The notes under the pieces are model-generated. The model had not been told where the DNA came from. It worked only from the letters and a program-made list of their open reading frames with translations, and ran no database searches. Source: Bacillus sp. CGMCC 1.16541 (GTDB taxonomy: Bacteria > Bacillota > Bacilli > Bacillales > Bacillaceae_H). From it: 45,277 nt of DNA. The number at the start of each line of letters is the position of its first letter. Positions within the stretch are counted from its first letter, which is position 1. Below, piece after piece: positions 7,125 to 16,076 of this stretch. The translations under genes and the position numbers were made by a program. The DNA is taken from NCBI RefSeq assembly GCF_003184905.1, contig NZ_QFRU01000033.1, forward strand, positions 1 through 45,277, in the 5' to 3' direction.

Positions 7125-7502
7125 TCATAGAACGTACGAAGCAAGTGTACGTTGAACATCATATATATTTTTATCTTTTTTAAATTCTTTTGAAACAGGC
7201 ATTGAAGCGCCAGAGAGCCAAATTTTCAACTCGGCATCTAAATCAAATCGACCTGCAGTTTCAACGCTAAAATGTGTAATTGTCTTATAAGGAATCGAAT
7301 GATACTCTACCTTCTTACCAGTTACTCCTTGCTTGTCAATGAGAATTAAGCGTTTGTTCGTAAACACAACTAAGTCTCGAATTAGTTTATATGCTTTCTC
7401 AATTTTTTCATTTTGTACTAGGATAAGAGAAAGGTCTTGTTCAACTGACTGTAAATCAACTTCCGAAGCGTTACCTAGTAATCCATCTAATATACTCATC
7501 AT
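7125..7502 (-). CDS. Bacterial PH-domain protein (YvbH-like)
   Basis: This is a 125-residue soluble protein. The segment from about residue 45 to the end, with VFTNKRLILIDKQGVTGKKVEYHSIPYKTI, has the strand pattern and the TNKRL and SIPY motifs of bacterial PH domains. Its biochemical role is unknown. AGGAGG lies 5 bases before the first ATG (7502) and 8 bases before the second (7499), so either start is possible and 7499 may be used. It is a single gene downstream of recQ on the same strand, with a clear terminator. No membrane segment or signal peptide is visible. Confidence 0.75.
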   Translation of the reverse strand: MMSILDGLLGNASEVDLQSVEQDLSLILVQNEKIEKAYKLIRDLVVFTNKRLILIDKQGVTGKKVEYHSIPYKTITHFSVETAGRFDLDAELKIWLSGASMPVSKEFKKDKNIYDVQRTLASYVL

Positions 7503-7682
7503 TGTCTCCTCCTTTTCACTTTCCTATTTCTATTCTACTTCGTATCTTCGTATTCCTCAAATGAGATCATGTTTGGATGGTTTTTCTTTACTTCGCCACA
7601 TCGTCATACTACACTTTTCATATACTAGAAGGAAAGGAACTTACACAAACGGTCTACTTTCCGCTTTTGAAACACCTTTTTA

Positions 7683-9821
7683 TCACGTCGTCTGCTTTCT
7701 TTTTGCTAGAACACTACGAATCATAAAATAGCTCACTTCATCTGGAAGCGCTTCTTTTATCGGTTTTAACTTATCGTCTTCCATCTGACTAATCACATCT
7801 TCAATTAATTGCTCATAGTGAGGAGGAACAAACCGATTCCAATCAAACTCTTTTCCTTCTTGATAACAGCGAATTAGATGGTTTTCAATGGTTTGTTGAC
7901 TTAATCCTCTTTGTTTTGCCACTTCTTCAATGACGATCCCTTCTTCTATCACCATTTGATAAGTGACTTCATGAGAAAGCTCATCACTCGTTGTTTTTTT
8001 CTTTTTCGGTGCTGTCTCTACTACTTCGACTTGACGCTCTCGCTCTGGATTTTCAAGGCAAAATTGATGAATTGCTGCAATAAAACGCTCACCGTATTGT
8101 TCTTGCTTACGTTCTCCAACTCCTTTGACGCTTAAAAATGCTTCATTCGTTTGGGGTAACTTTGCACTCATATCGCGTAAACTTTCATCTGAAAATACAA
8201 CAAACGGTGGTACCCCTTCTTCTGATGCAATTTCTTTTCGAAGTGAGCGTAAATACTCAAATAGTTCATCATCTCGAACGAGTTGTTTTATTTGTACTTG
8301 TTCTTTCCGCATCACTTTTTCGTTTCCAAGTAACACATCTCGCCCTCGGTTTGTAACAGTTAATGTCGGAAACTGACCTTGTCCGACTGCAATATACTGT
8401 TCAGAAATTAAGTATTCGATAAACTGACTTACGTCTTTTACAGACTGCTCTTTCATCACCCCATACGTCGAAAGCGTGGTAAAGTTAAGTTCTTGTATCT
8501 TTTTATTTTTTGAACCAGTGAGTACTTGAGCAATCATCGTTTTACCAAATCGCTCACCCATGCGAATCATACAAGATAGCACTTTTTGTGTGTCAATCGT
8601 GACATCAACTGCTGTTCGGTCATCGGTACAATTTCCACATCGACCACACGACTGTGGGTTTTCGTCCCCAAAATACTGTAAGATAAACGCCTGTAAACAG
8701 CCTTCTGTATGGCAATAGTTCACCATTTGCTGAAGCTTTTCCAAATCGTTCATTTGACGCTCTTGGTGGAACGTGGTTTGTTCAATTAAATACCGTTGCA
8801 CCCGAATATCTTGCGGAGAATATAACACGATACATTCACTATCGAGTCCATCACGCCCCGCACGACCTGCTTCTTGATAATAACTCTCCATGTTTTTCGG
8901 CAGTTGATAGTGAATGACGTATCGAATATTCGATTTGTCTATCCCCATTCCGAAGGCAGATGTTGCAACCATCACTTGCACATCATCTTGTAAAAACTGC
9001 TCCTGTTCTGTAGCTCGACTTTGATCATTCATCCCGGCATGATAGCGGCCGACACTTACACCATTTTGTCGCAAGTGTTCATACAGATGATCCACTTCTT
9101 TTCTCGTTGCCGCATAGATGATTCCAGCTTCTTGCTCATTTTGTTTAATGTAACGATTAATATAAGCAAGACGATCTTCTCCTTTGACAACTGAGAACGA
9201 TAAGTTTTTTCGTTCAAAACCTGTAATGACTGTATTCTTTTCATCAATATTTAATGAACGACAAATGTCCTCTCGAACTTGAGGGGTTGCTGTCGCTGTT
9301 AAAGCGACGACTGTTGGTTGGTATTCTAATTGATTAATCATTTGATGAATACGCAAATAACTTGGACGGAAATCATGTCCCCATTGCGAAATACAGTGAG
9401 CTTCATCAATGGCTACAAGTGGAATAGGTAAATAGCGTAATTGCTCTAAAAAAGCCGGAGACTCTAACCTCTCTGGCGCGACATACAACAGCTCATATTC
9501 ACCCATTTTCACTTCATCTAATCGTTCATTCACTTCTGTTGCTGTTAAAGAGCTATTAATAAACGTTGCTGAAATACCAACTTGATGTAATGCATCTACT
9601 TGGTCTTTCATCAATGAGATGAGTGGTGAAATAACAAGTGTCGTTCCCGGTAAAATTAAAGCTGGAATTTGATAGCACAATGACTTCCCACCGCCAGTTG
9701 GCATAATACATGCCACATTTTCACCGTTTAATACCTGTCGAATGGTCTCTTCTTGTCCACCTCGAAATGACTCATACCCAAAATAAGATTGTAGATGCTG
9801 CACTGCTTGCTCAAAACTCAT
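7683..9821 (-). CDS. recQ: ATP-dependent DNA helicase RecQ
   Basis: This 712-residue superfamily-2 helicase acts in recombinational repair and fork restart. It has motif I MPTGGGKSL, motif II AIDEAHCISQWGHDFRPSY with the RecQ aromatic-rich loop, and motif VI QEAGRAGRDG. Zinc-binding cysteines lie in the RQC region (CHTEGC to CGRCGNC), an HRDC domain spans about 520-600, and a C-terminal helix-turn-helix region of Bacillus RecQ spans about 640-700 (VTYQMVIEEGIVIEEVAKQ). At this length it is the long form with HRDC; B. subtilis also has shorter RecQ paralogues. The start has CAGGAGG before the ATG. It is monocistronic. Confidence 0.95.
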   Translation of the reverse strand: MSFEQAVQHLQSYFGYESFRGGQEETIRQVLNGENVACIMPTGGGKSLCYQIPALILPGTTLVISPLISLMKDQVDALHQVGISATFINSSLTATEVNERLDEVKMGEYELLYVAPERLESPAFLEQLRYLPIPLVAIDEAHCISQWGHDFRPSYLRIHQMINQLEYQPTVVALTATATPQVREDICRSLNIDEKNTVITGFERKNLSFSVVKGEDRLAYINRYIKQNEQEAGIIYAATRKEVDHLYEHLRQNGVSVGRYHAGMNDQSRATEQEQFLQDDVQVMVATSAFGMGIDKSNIRYVIHYQLPKNMESYYQEAGRAGRDGLDSECIVLYSPQDIRVQRYLIEQTTFHQERQMNDLEKLQQMVNYCHTEGCLQAFILQYFGDENPQSCGRCGNCTDDRTAVDVTIDTQKVLSCMIRMGERFGKTMIAQVLTGSKNKKIQELNFTTLSTYGVMKEQSVKDVSQFIEYLISEQYIAVGQGQFPTLTVTNRGRDVLLGNEKVMRKEQVQIKQLVRDDELFEYLRSLRKEIASEEGVPPFVVFSDESLRDMSAKLPQTNEAFLSVKGVGERKQEQYGERFIAAIHQFCLENPERERQVEVVETAPKKKKTTSDELSHEVTYQMVIEEGIVIEEVAKQRGLSQQTIENHLIRCYQEGKEFDWNRFVPPHYEQLIEDVISQMEDDKLKPIKEALPDEVSYFMIRSVLAKRKQTT

Positions 9822-10018
9822 AAAATGACCTCCTGGATTTCATTTGTTACTTTTTGAGGGAAAGAGAAAGAGGATTGTATCGTGTGATTGAAGAATGTAA
9901 GTGAGAGTATGTTTAGTTTAACAGGAATTCACTAAATTCGAAACTGTTTCTTACATTGATTTCGCACTAACATTTGGCAAAGCTTTAAACCTATCATTTA
10001 ATGAAAAGTGGTCTAAAT

Positions 10019-10060
10019 AGAAGAAGCTGAGTCGATTATCTTTTCAACTCAGCTTCTTCT
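10019..10060 (-). terminator. Hairpin at the 3' end of the marR-type gene
   Basis: A perfect 14-bp stem pairs 10019-10032 with 10047-10060. It overlaps the last codons and stop of the MarR gene, and only a short T-rich stretch follows on the minus strand. It is probably a terminator or mRNA end-stabiliser. Confidence 0.5.
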
Positions 10061-10518
10061 ATTTCATTATACATATCCGTTGCAGTTTTGGTTAACTTTT
10101 GCAACATATCATGAAACGCGTATTTTTCTTCATCGTTTAGCGCTTCAAAAAAGCGATCCGTTACTTCAATGCTAATTCGTTCCGCTTCTTTCACCGTTTC
10201 AATTCCTTTGTCAGTTATTGTCACTTGGTGAGCACGTTTATCGGTTGGATGTGGTACTTTTTCAATACAATCCATATCTCCTAACTCGCGAATCAGCGTA
10301 ACCATGGTCGCTTTATCGATACTAACTAAATCCGTCAATCTCGCTTGTACTTGAGGACCATGATTATCAAGTGCCATCAGTACGCCAAGATGATGTGGTG
10401 TAATTCCTATTTGATGAAGAGATGAGGAGTAAATTACTTTCGCTAGTTCACCTAACTTCCCAAACGTAAATCCCATCCATTTTGATAAATAACTCGGAAA
10501 GTGCTGCTCTATTGTCAT
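10036..10518 (-). CDS. MarR-family transcriptional regulator
   Basis: This 160-residue winged-helix repressor has LGVLMALDNHGPQVQARLTDLVSIDKATMVTLIRELGDMDCIEKVPHPTDKRAHQVTITDKG, which holds the MarR recognition helix and the wing with the conserved Asp-x-Arg (TDKRA). The frame opens at GTG 10527, but AAGGTG overlaps that codon. The ATG at 10518 lies 6 bases from it and is preferred. It sits directly downstream of the RND pump with a terminator between them, and a 14-bp palindrome lies in the pump promoter, so it is the likely repressor of the pump. The ligand is unknown. Confidence 0.85.
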   Translation of the reverse strand: MTIEQHFPSYLSKWMGFTFGKLGELAKVIYSSSLHQIGITPHHLGVLMALDNHGPQVQARLTDLVSIDKATMVTLIRELGDMDCIEKVPHPTDKRAHQVTITDKGIETVKEAERISIEVTDRFFEALNDEEKYAFHDMLQKLTKTATDMYNEIEEAELKR

Positions 10519-10560
10519 TGTCATCACCTTCTATCTAAAACGAAAATCTTTGTAAAAATA

Positions 10561-10580
10561 AGGTGCAGTTTTCTGCACCT
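10561..10580. terminator. Bidirectional terminator between the RND pump and MarR genes
   Basis: AGGTGCAG-TTTT-CTGCACCT is an 8-bp stem with a 4-base loop. It is flanked by A-rich and T-rich runs on both sides, so it works on either strand and separates the pump transcript from marR. Confidence 0.8.
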
Positions 10581-10600
10581 CATTTTTTATTATACTAAAA

Positions 10601-13600
10601 TCACTTTACTTTGCGTAGTTTTGCGACTAGTAAATACAATGCAGGTACAATAACTAGCGTTAAAATGGTTGAAAACAGCACACCTGACACAATTGAAATA
10701 GCAAGTGGCTTAAATAATGGATCATTACTAAATGCCACAGGTAGTAATGAAACAAGTGCTGTAAAAGCAGTTAATAAAATTGGTCGAATACGTGAGCGAC
10801 CTGCTTCAATAATGGACTCAACTAACTCCATCCCTGCTTTTCGACGCTGTTCAATGAACTCAAATAACACAACAGAATTACGTACAACAATCCCTGCTAA
10901 GGAGACAATGCCCATCGTTGCCATAAAGCTAAATGGCGTTTGTGTGACAAACAAGCCTGTTACGGCACCAGCAATCGCAAGGTACACTGTTCCTAATACA
11001 AGTAGCGGCAATAAGAATGAATTAAACTGTAACGCAATCGTTAAATAAATCAATACCATTACGACACCGAAAAGAAGTGTAATTTCAACAAAGAATTGCG
11101 TTTGATCATCATTTTCTCCACCAGTTGTTAACTGATAGTTCTCATTTTCATATTTCTTCTGTAAATCTTTCACGATGCCTTCTACGTCTTCTTTAAACGT
11201 TTCTGATTCCCCCGGATATGCTTTTAATGTAATTGTACGCTCTCCATCTTTATGAGGAATCGTTTTGTATTCTTCTACATTCTTTTCTGTTACAAAATCG
11301 CTTAGTGGTGCAAGTTCTGGAACAGGACCACCTGTTTGAATCGGTACGTTAATTTCTTCTAAGTTGATCCCTTCAGCATGTGTTTCTTCATCTAATTTCA
11401 ACACTAAATCCATGTCATCTTGACCACGCTGGAAAGAACCTAATGGTACCCCATCTGTCACGACACGAAGTTGGTCACTAATAAACTTCGCATCTATCCC
11501 TTGCTTAGCCATTTCTTCACGATTTAACTCATACGTAATTGTTTCAACAGGTTCTTTTACATCATCAATAACTAAACCATTATCTACTTCTTGAATATTT
11601 TTTCGAAGCTCATTTTTAATCTCATTTAATTTTGTAAAATCTTCACCAGAGATATCAACAGTAACTGGTGCACCAGTCGGCGGACCTTGCACAATCGTAT
11701 TCAAGAAAATCTCCGCTTCTGGATATGCTTCACGAAGTGGCTCTGTCATGTCATCAATAAATTGACTTGATGTAAGTGTCTCATTATCCACACGCGCCAC
11801 AATTTGCCCTGTATTACTTCCGGTATTATCCATGCTAGCATTGAATAAATTTGGTAATCCTTTTCCTGCAAAAATAGACGTTTCCTCGATACCTTCAACT
11901 TCATTAATATCTTTTGTTATCTTCTCAAGTGTGTCATATGTTTCTGTTAATGAATTTTCAACAGGTAGCGTTACATTGACCACGACTTCTTTTTTATTGG
12001 CTGCAGGGAAAAATTCAAACGGTGTTAAAAATGCAAGACCAAATAATAACGTTGTAATAACGACTCCACCGATTCCTACAACAAATGGTCTTTTTAATAC
12101 ACTAGCAACCACTTTATCTGCATAGAAGTCAGATAAACGCTTTAATGAATTCCCAATTAAACCTGGTTCGCGTTCACTTGATTTCTTACCGTCCTTGTTT
12201 TTATTAACGGCATATTGATAGATTGGAACCAATGTTAATGAAATAATCATAGATGCGATAATTGTTAGTACTAAAACGGTTGGTAATGAGCGAATAAATG
12301 CACCATTTCCACCTGATAAAAAGACAAGAGGTAAAAATGCAAATACAACCGCTAACGTTGATGTAATAATTGAACCCCATACTTCTTTAATCCCATTTAC
12401 AGTGGCGGGTAGAATCTTGCCTTGTTCTTTGTAGTTTCGCAAAATATTATCATTTACCACAATGGCGTCATCTACAAGAATCCCAAGTGCAATGATTAAC
12501 CCAATAACTGAAATTTGGTTTAGATCTACATCTAAAAATGGAAGTGGAATCGCCCCTAATGTAATCGAAAACGGAATGGCAAGCGACACAATAAACGCTC
12601 CGCTCAGCGTTAACCCTAATGTTGTAATAATGATAACTGCGATAACCGCTAATAATGCGTCACGTGTTAAATCTTTAAAGATATTATCTACATCTGCTTT
12701 TTGTGAATAATACGTTACAAGATCAACATTGTTCGGTAACGTATTTTCATTGTTTTTTACAACTTCATCTACTTTTGTAAAAATTGTTGGAATGTCTAGT
12801 CCTTGCTCTACGTTTACCGTTAATGAATAAGCTGGTTTACCTTTATAGGTTACAATATCCTCAACTTCTTTTTCACGGTATTCAAATGAACCTAATTCGC
12901 TTAATTGAACAGCTTCTCTCTTTGTTTTTGATTGAAGTGAGATGGTTTCTACGTCCTCAATCGACTTGAAGTTTCCTAATGATAACGTGTACTCTTGTCC
13001 ATTTTGCTGAACACTTCCTAATGGAGTTGTTTCGAATTCGTTATTGATAGCTTGAATAACAGACGAAACATTTAACCCATTTTCCGTTAGCTTTTCACTA
13101 TCTGCTACAAAAACTGCTTCTTCTTCTGAGAAACCTTTAATAACAACGTCACTAACACCTTTTACTTCTAATAGTTTCTCTTTTAAGTCATTAATAGCTT
13201 TTTTGGACTCTTCTAATGTTTGTTCATCGTTTGCCACAACCATGTATGACGAAATAGGTGACTTTCCAAAGTCATCATTAAATGTTGGATCTAATGCCCC
13301 TTCTGGTAAGTTCTTAGATGAATCAAGCATCACTTGTTTAATTTCATCTGCCACATCTTGAAATTCAGCGCCATCATTGATTTCAATAATCACATTTGAA
13401 AATTCACGTGTTGAAACGGAATTCACAGAATCAATGTCTTTTATATCATCAAGCGCCTTCTCAAACCTATTCGTCACATCTCTTTCTACTTGTTCCGCAT
13501 TTGCACCGGGATAAACCGTAGAGATTGAGACCAAATTCGGTTTAAATTCAGGTAACTCACGCTTTGGCAAGTTGTAAAATAAATATCCTCCTACAATTAA

Positions 13601-13657
13601 AACAACAAAAAATAAAACGAGTATAAGTTTGCCACGTTCTAAAAATTTTTCAAACAT
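10601..13657 (-). CDS. RND-family efflux transporter (SwrC/AcrB-like)
   Basis: This 1018-residue proton-driven exporter has the RND layout: an N-terminal membrane helix, a large periplasm-side domain, helices 2-6, a second large loop and helices 8-12. The helix-4 motif ILVDDAIVVND carries the paired Asp of the proton relay, and PFSFMATMGIVSLAGIVVRNSVVLFEF is the mirrored motif in helix 10. Like SwrC of B. subtilis (surfactin and drug export) it has no adjacent membrane-fusion or outer-membrane partner. It is followed by a MarR gene, and its promoter holds a perfect palindrome. The substrate is unassigned; surfactant-like, drug or fatty-acid export is plausible. Confidence 0.88.
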   Translation of the reverse strand: MFEKFLERGKLILVLFFVVLIVGGYLFYNLPKRELPEFKPNLVSISTVYPGANAEQVERDVTNRFEKALDDIKDIDSVNSVSTREFSNVIIEINDGAEFQDVADEIKQVMLDSSKNLPEGALDPTFNDDFGKSPISSYMVVANDEQTLEESKKAINDLKEKLLEVKGVSDVVIKGFSEEEAVFVADSEKLTENGLNVSSVIQAINNEFETTPLGSVQQNGQEYTLSLGNFKSIEDVETISLQSKTKREAVQLSELGSFEYREKEVEDIVTYKGKPAYSLTVNVEQGLDIPTIFTKVDEVVKNNENTLPNNVDLVTYYSQKADVDNIFKDLTRDALLAVIAVIIITTLGLTLSGAFIVSLAIPFSITLGAIPLPFLDVDLNQISVIGLIIALGILVDDAIVVNDNILRNYKEQGKILPATVNGIKEVWGSIITSTLAVVFAFLPLVFLSGGNGAFIRSLPTVLVLTIIASMIISLTLVPIYQYAVNKNKDGKKSSEREPGLIGNSLKRLSDFYADKVVASVLKRPFVVGIGGVVITTLLFGLAFLTPFEFFPAANKKEVVVNVTLPVENSLTETYDTLEKITKDINEVEGIEETSIFAGKGLPNLFNASMDNTGSNTGQIVARVDNETLTSSQFIDDMTEPLREAYPEAEIFLNTIVQGPPTGAPVTVDISGEDFTKLNEIKNELRKNIQEVDNGLVIDDVKEPVETITYELNREEMAKQGIDAKFISDQLRVVTDGVPLGSFQRGQDDMDLVLKLDEETHAEGINLEEINVPIQTGGPVPELAPLSDFVTEKNVEEYKTIPHKDGERTITLKAYPGESETFKEDVEGIVKDLQKKYENENYQLTTGGENDDQTQFFVEITLLFGVVMVLIYLTIALQFNSFLLPLLVLGTVYLAIAGAVTGLFVTQTPFSFMATMGIVSLAGIVVRNSVVLFEFIEQRRKAGMELVESIIEAGRSRIRPILLTAFTALVSLLPVAFSNDPLFKPLAISIVSGVLFSTILTLVIVPALYLLVAKLRKVK

Positions 13658-13689
13658 TGTTGATAACCTCCCTTATGGGCATAATGTTA

Positions 13690-13713
13690 GCTCAACAAAC
13701 GTTTGTTAGTCAA
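13690..13713 (-). promoter_or_regulatory. RND pump promoter with palindromic operator
   Basis: On the minus strand TTGACT (-35, 13708-13713) and TAACAT (-10) are 18 bases apart. The perfect palindrome AACAAACGTTTGTT (13694-13707) lies entirely inside the spacer, an ideal repressor position. The MarR-family protein encoded downstream of the pump is the obvious candidate ligand of this site. Confidence 0.6.
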
Positions 13714-13768
13714 ACATTAGTGTGCTAAACAATTTGTAGAAATTTTTTCCTCTATTATGCACAAAAAA

Positions 13769-13795
13769 AGACAAGTTTAAAAAGTGGACTTGTCT
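13769..13795. terminator. Hairpin terminator upstream of the RND pump
   Basis: AGACAAGT pairs with ACTTGTCT (8 bp). An A run lies on the left and TTTT on the right, so it is bidirectional. It lies just at the end of the phosphatase remnant and was probably that gene's terminator. Confidence 0.65.
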
Positions 13796-13999
13796 TTTCG
13801 GAATTGTTCAATTTTAATCTCATCTGTCTGAAAATGATAGACATAAGCAATTTCCTCTTCTAGTTCAACAAGAGCTAGTTTAGGGTTCGATGTTACTTGT
13901 GCACCTAGGTCAGTTGCAACTCTAGCACCATCATGTGTAACACGTGTTGTAGGCGTATGGCCATGAACGACTACTTTCCTTTCTAATCTTCTTTCATTT
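13777..13999 (-). pseudogene. C-terminal remnant of a metallophosphoesterase
   Basis: An open frame without a usable start encodes RLERKVVVHGHTPTTRVTHD, then ARVATDLGAQVTSNPKLALV and a short C-terminal tail, and stops at 13777. The VVHGHTPT motif is the C-terminal His motif of calcineurin-like phosphoesterases and Ser/Thr protein phosphatases of PrpE type. The catalytic N-terminal half is absent, because the frame is interrupted just upstream and meets the terminator of the NADH oxidase gene. It is about 70 codons of a protein that is normally over 200, so it is a decayed gene. This remnant, the operator and two hairpins fill the 13658-14045 gap. Confidence 0.6.
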
Positions 14000-14015
14000 T
14001 AAAGGAAAAAGAAAA

Positions 14016-14040
14016 AGTAAGCCAGGTAACCTGACTTACT
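14016..14040 (-). terminator. Terminator of the NADH oxidase gene
   Basis: AGTAAG and CAGGT pair with ACCTG and CTTACT across one mismatch, and the minus strand then runs into TTTTTCTTTTT. It begins 5 bases after the nox stop codon. Confidence 0.75.
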
Positions 14041-14045
14041 TCTCA

Positions 14046-15380
14046 TTAAGAACTTAACGCTTGTAATCCCGCTTGATTTAAGAAGTTCCACGGCTTATTA
14101 AAGTGTGGTTGGAAGAAGAAATCCACAAAACCGAGTTGATCGACTGTCATGTTGTTTTGAATACAGACAGACAACGTATTAATCGCTTGTGTTACATCGA
14201 TTTTTGAAATAACCTGTGCACCAACAATTCGTCTTGATTCTTCTTCATAGACTAATTTTAATGTGACTTCTTCATACGTAGGCATGAATTCAGGTCGATT
14301 GTTTTCAGAGATTGTGATACTTTTCACATTCATACCGAAAAATGAAGCCGATGTTTCGGTTACACCAGTTGATGCCATATTATAGTCATAAATGTGTAAG
14401 CCTGACGTTCCTTGTGTTCCCATGTACTTAATCGTTGGCTGCATCAAGTTTTGAGCGACTAATGTTCCCATTCGAACTGCATTTGTTGCTAATGGAATGT
14501 ATGCATGTTGACGAGTCGGATTGTAATAAATGGCACAGCTATCTCCTGCAGCAAACACGTCTGTATTACTTGTTCGCATATACTCATCCACAATAATAGC
14601 GCCGTTATCTAACATCTCCACTTGTCCTTTTAACAAATCTGTATTAGGTCGGAATCCTACACATAAAATGACTAAATCTGCTTCGTATTCGCCATTTGTT
14701 GTAATTACTTTTTCAACTTTTCCATCTGTCCCTTCAAACTTTGTAACCGATTGGTTCATCGCCAATGTGACACCACGGTTTGTTAGCTCTTCTTCGATAA
14801 TGGATGTAAACTCTGGATCTAAATATTTATTTAAAATTCGATCTGCTCCATCAATAAATGTTACTTCTTTACCATATACTTCAAAAGCCTCTACTAATTC
14901 AACCCCAATATACCCCGCGCCAATAACGGCGATTTTCTTTGCTTTTTTCGCTTTTTCAATGATGTTATTGGCATGAGAGAAGTTTTTAGATAAGACAATG
15001 TTTTGAAGATCGATGCCTTCTAAGTTTGGCACGATTGGCCATGAACCAGTGGTCATTACTAATTTATCAAAGTAATCTTCAAATTGTTCATTCGTCTCAT
15101 TGTTTTTCACTGTTATTGTTTTTAAAGTTGTATCAATCGTTAGCACTTCATGTTTCATTTTCATATTGACACCTAAATTTTTTAGTTCTTCTGGTGAAGA
15201 GTAAAATAAGCCATTTGCATCTTTTACAACTCCACCAACATAAAGTGCAATCCCACAAGATAAGAATGATACGTTGTCGTTCTTTTCATATACTGTAATC
15301 TCAGCTTCCGGATAAAGTGTGGCCATATTTTTAACAGCTGCCGTACCTGCATGTGTGCAACCTACAACTGCAATTTTCAT
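14046..15380 (-). CDS. nox: FAD-dependent NADH oxidase (Nox / CoA-disulfide reductase family)
   Basis: This 444-residue flavoprotein is of the pyridine-nucleotide disulfide oxidoreductase class. It has an N-terminal FAD motif (VVGCTHAG), His10, and the single redox-active Cys42 in SFLSCGIAL. A second Rossmann motif for NADH is IAVIGAGYIGVELVEAFE, and the FAD-binding C-motif is TSNTDVFAAGDSCAIYY. Cys42 with His10 is characteristic of water-forming NADH oxidases, which reduce oxygen to water and regenerate NAD+. A CoA-disulfide reductase activity cannot be excluded. Two Rex-type operators flank its promoter, fitting control by the NADH/NAD+ ratio. It is monocistronic with a terminator. Confidence 0.9.
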   Translation of the reverse strand: MKIAVVGCTHAGTAAVKNMATLYPEAEITVYEKNDNVSFLSCGIALYVGGVVKDANGLFYSSPEELKNLGVNMKMKHEVLTIDTTLKTITVKNNETNEQFEDYFDKLVMTTGSWPIVPNLEGIDLQNIVLSKNFSHANNIIEKAKKAKKIAVIGAGYIGVELVEAFEVYGKEVTFIDGADRILNKYLDPEFTSIIEEELTNRGVTLAMNQSVTKFEGTDGKVEKVITTNGEYEADLVILCVGFRPNTDLLKGQVEMLDNGAIIVDEYMRTSNTDVFAAGDSCAIYYNPTRQHAYIPLATNAVRMGTLVAQNLMQPTIKYMGTQGTSGLHIYDYNMASTGVTETSASFFGMNVKSITISENNRPEFMPTYEEVTLKLVYEEESRRIVGAQVISKIDVTQAINTLSVCIQNNMTVDQLGFVDFFFQPHFNKPWNFLNQAGLQALSS

Positions 15381-15427
15381 GTAAACATCCTCCTAGGATA
15401 TTTATTTGTGAAGCTTTTCACATGATA

Positions 15428-15513
15428 TTGTGAAATATTTCACATATTCTTTACAGTTTTTATTATACACACTGTATAAATGGTTAGCAACTACTTTGTG
15501 AAATTTTTCACAA
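15428..15513 (-). promoter_or_regulatory. nox promoter flanked by two Rex operators
   Basis: On the minus strand TTGCTA (15485-15490), a 17-base spacer and TATAAT (15462-15467) form a good sigma-A promoter. TTGTGAA-ATTT-TTCACAA (15496-15513) lies just upstream of the -35, and TTGTGAAATATTTCACAT (15428-15445) lies downstream of the -10. Both match the Rex consensus TTGTGAA-N4-TTCACAA, the second with one end mismatch. Rex releases DNA when NADH is high. Confidence 0.75.
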
Positions 15514-15570
15514 AAAAACTTTTTAGCTTAAAAAAGACAAGTTTTCACACCATCCTAACATATAAATGAA

Positions 15571-15583
15571 CAACGATAATCGT
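15571..15583 (+). promoter_or_regulatory. Inverted repeat before the cupredoxin gene
   Basis: AACGAT-A-ATCGTT is a perfect 13-bp inverted repeat ending a few bases before the ribosome site of the cupredoxin gene. It may be an operator; the binding protein is not known. Confidence 0.35.
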
Positions 15584-15597
15584 TAGGAGGAGATTAC

Positions 15598-16041
15598 GTG
15601 AAGTTTGTTGTGATTAAAAGAAAATGGCTTACACTCTTAGCACTAGTCCTTACGGTTGGATGTGTCAGTTGGTATGTATCAGATACTGATGTAGCGCTAA
15701 CAAACACGCAGCCTAATCAACAAAAACTCGTCATTAACTTAGTAACTGGAGAGTTTTCATCTAAAACAGAGGATGGACAAGAAATTGAATCATATCGCTG
15801 GGACCCAGGTACTATTATGATTCCAAAAGGAGAAGAAGTAGCGCTTAGCATTTATGGCGTCAATGGAAAAGAGCACCCCTTTTTCATCGAAGGAACAGAT
15901 TATAAAGGCGTTGTAAAAAAAGGTGAAGAAACGGTATTACAAGTTACATTCGACAAACCAGGCATTTATCGACTCATTTGTACAACTCATGCTCGAATCG
16001 AAGATAACGGTCCAATGATAGCTTACTTAATTGTTGACTAA
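15598..16041 (+). CDS. Membrane-anchored cupredoxin (type-1 copper protein)
   Basis: This 147-residue exported protein has an N-terminal membrane anchor (about 10-26) with a cysteine at 22 that is not in a canonical lipobox. The cupredoxin fold follows. Its type-1 copper ligands are visible: His93 (KEHPFF), Cys128 and His131 (ICTTH), and Met140 (NGPM). Such proteins carry single electrons or bind copper at the outer face of the membrane; the partner is unknown. The start is GTG 15598, with AGGAGG seven bases upstream. It is divergent from nox across the Rex-controlled region, so shared redox or oxygen control is possible but unproven. Confidence 0.8.
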   Translation: MKFVVIKRKWLTLLALVLTVGCVSWYVSDTDVALTNTQPNQQKLVINLVTGEFSSKTEDGQEIESYRWDPGTIMIPKGEEVALSIYGVNGKEHPFFIEGTDYKGVVKKGEETVLQVTFDKPGIYRLICTTHARIEDNGPMIAYLIVD

Positions 16042-16071
16042 AAAGTGCCAGGTTTATCTCCCTGGCACTTT
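16042..16071. terminator. Bidirectional terminator (cupredoxin / degV-type gene)
   Basis: AAAGTGCCAGG pairs with CCTGGCACTTT (11 bp, 8-base loop). It lies directly between the two convergent stop codons, so it serves both genes. Confidence 0.85.
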
Positions 16072-16076
16072 GTTAT

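Noticed and set aside
10611-11048. 145-aa plus-strand frame
   Set aside because: Antisense to the RND pump gene, composition typical of a complementary-frame artefact (Asn/Thr/Ser rich), no ribosome site.
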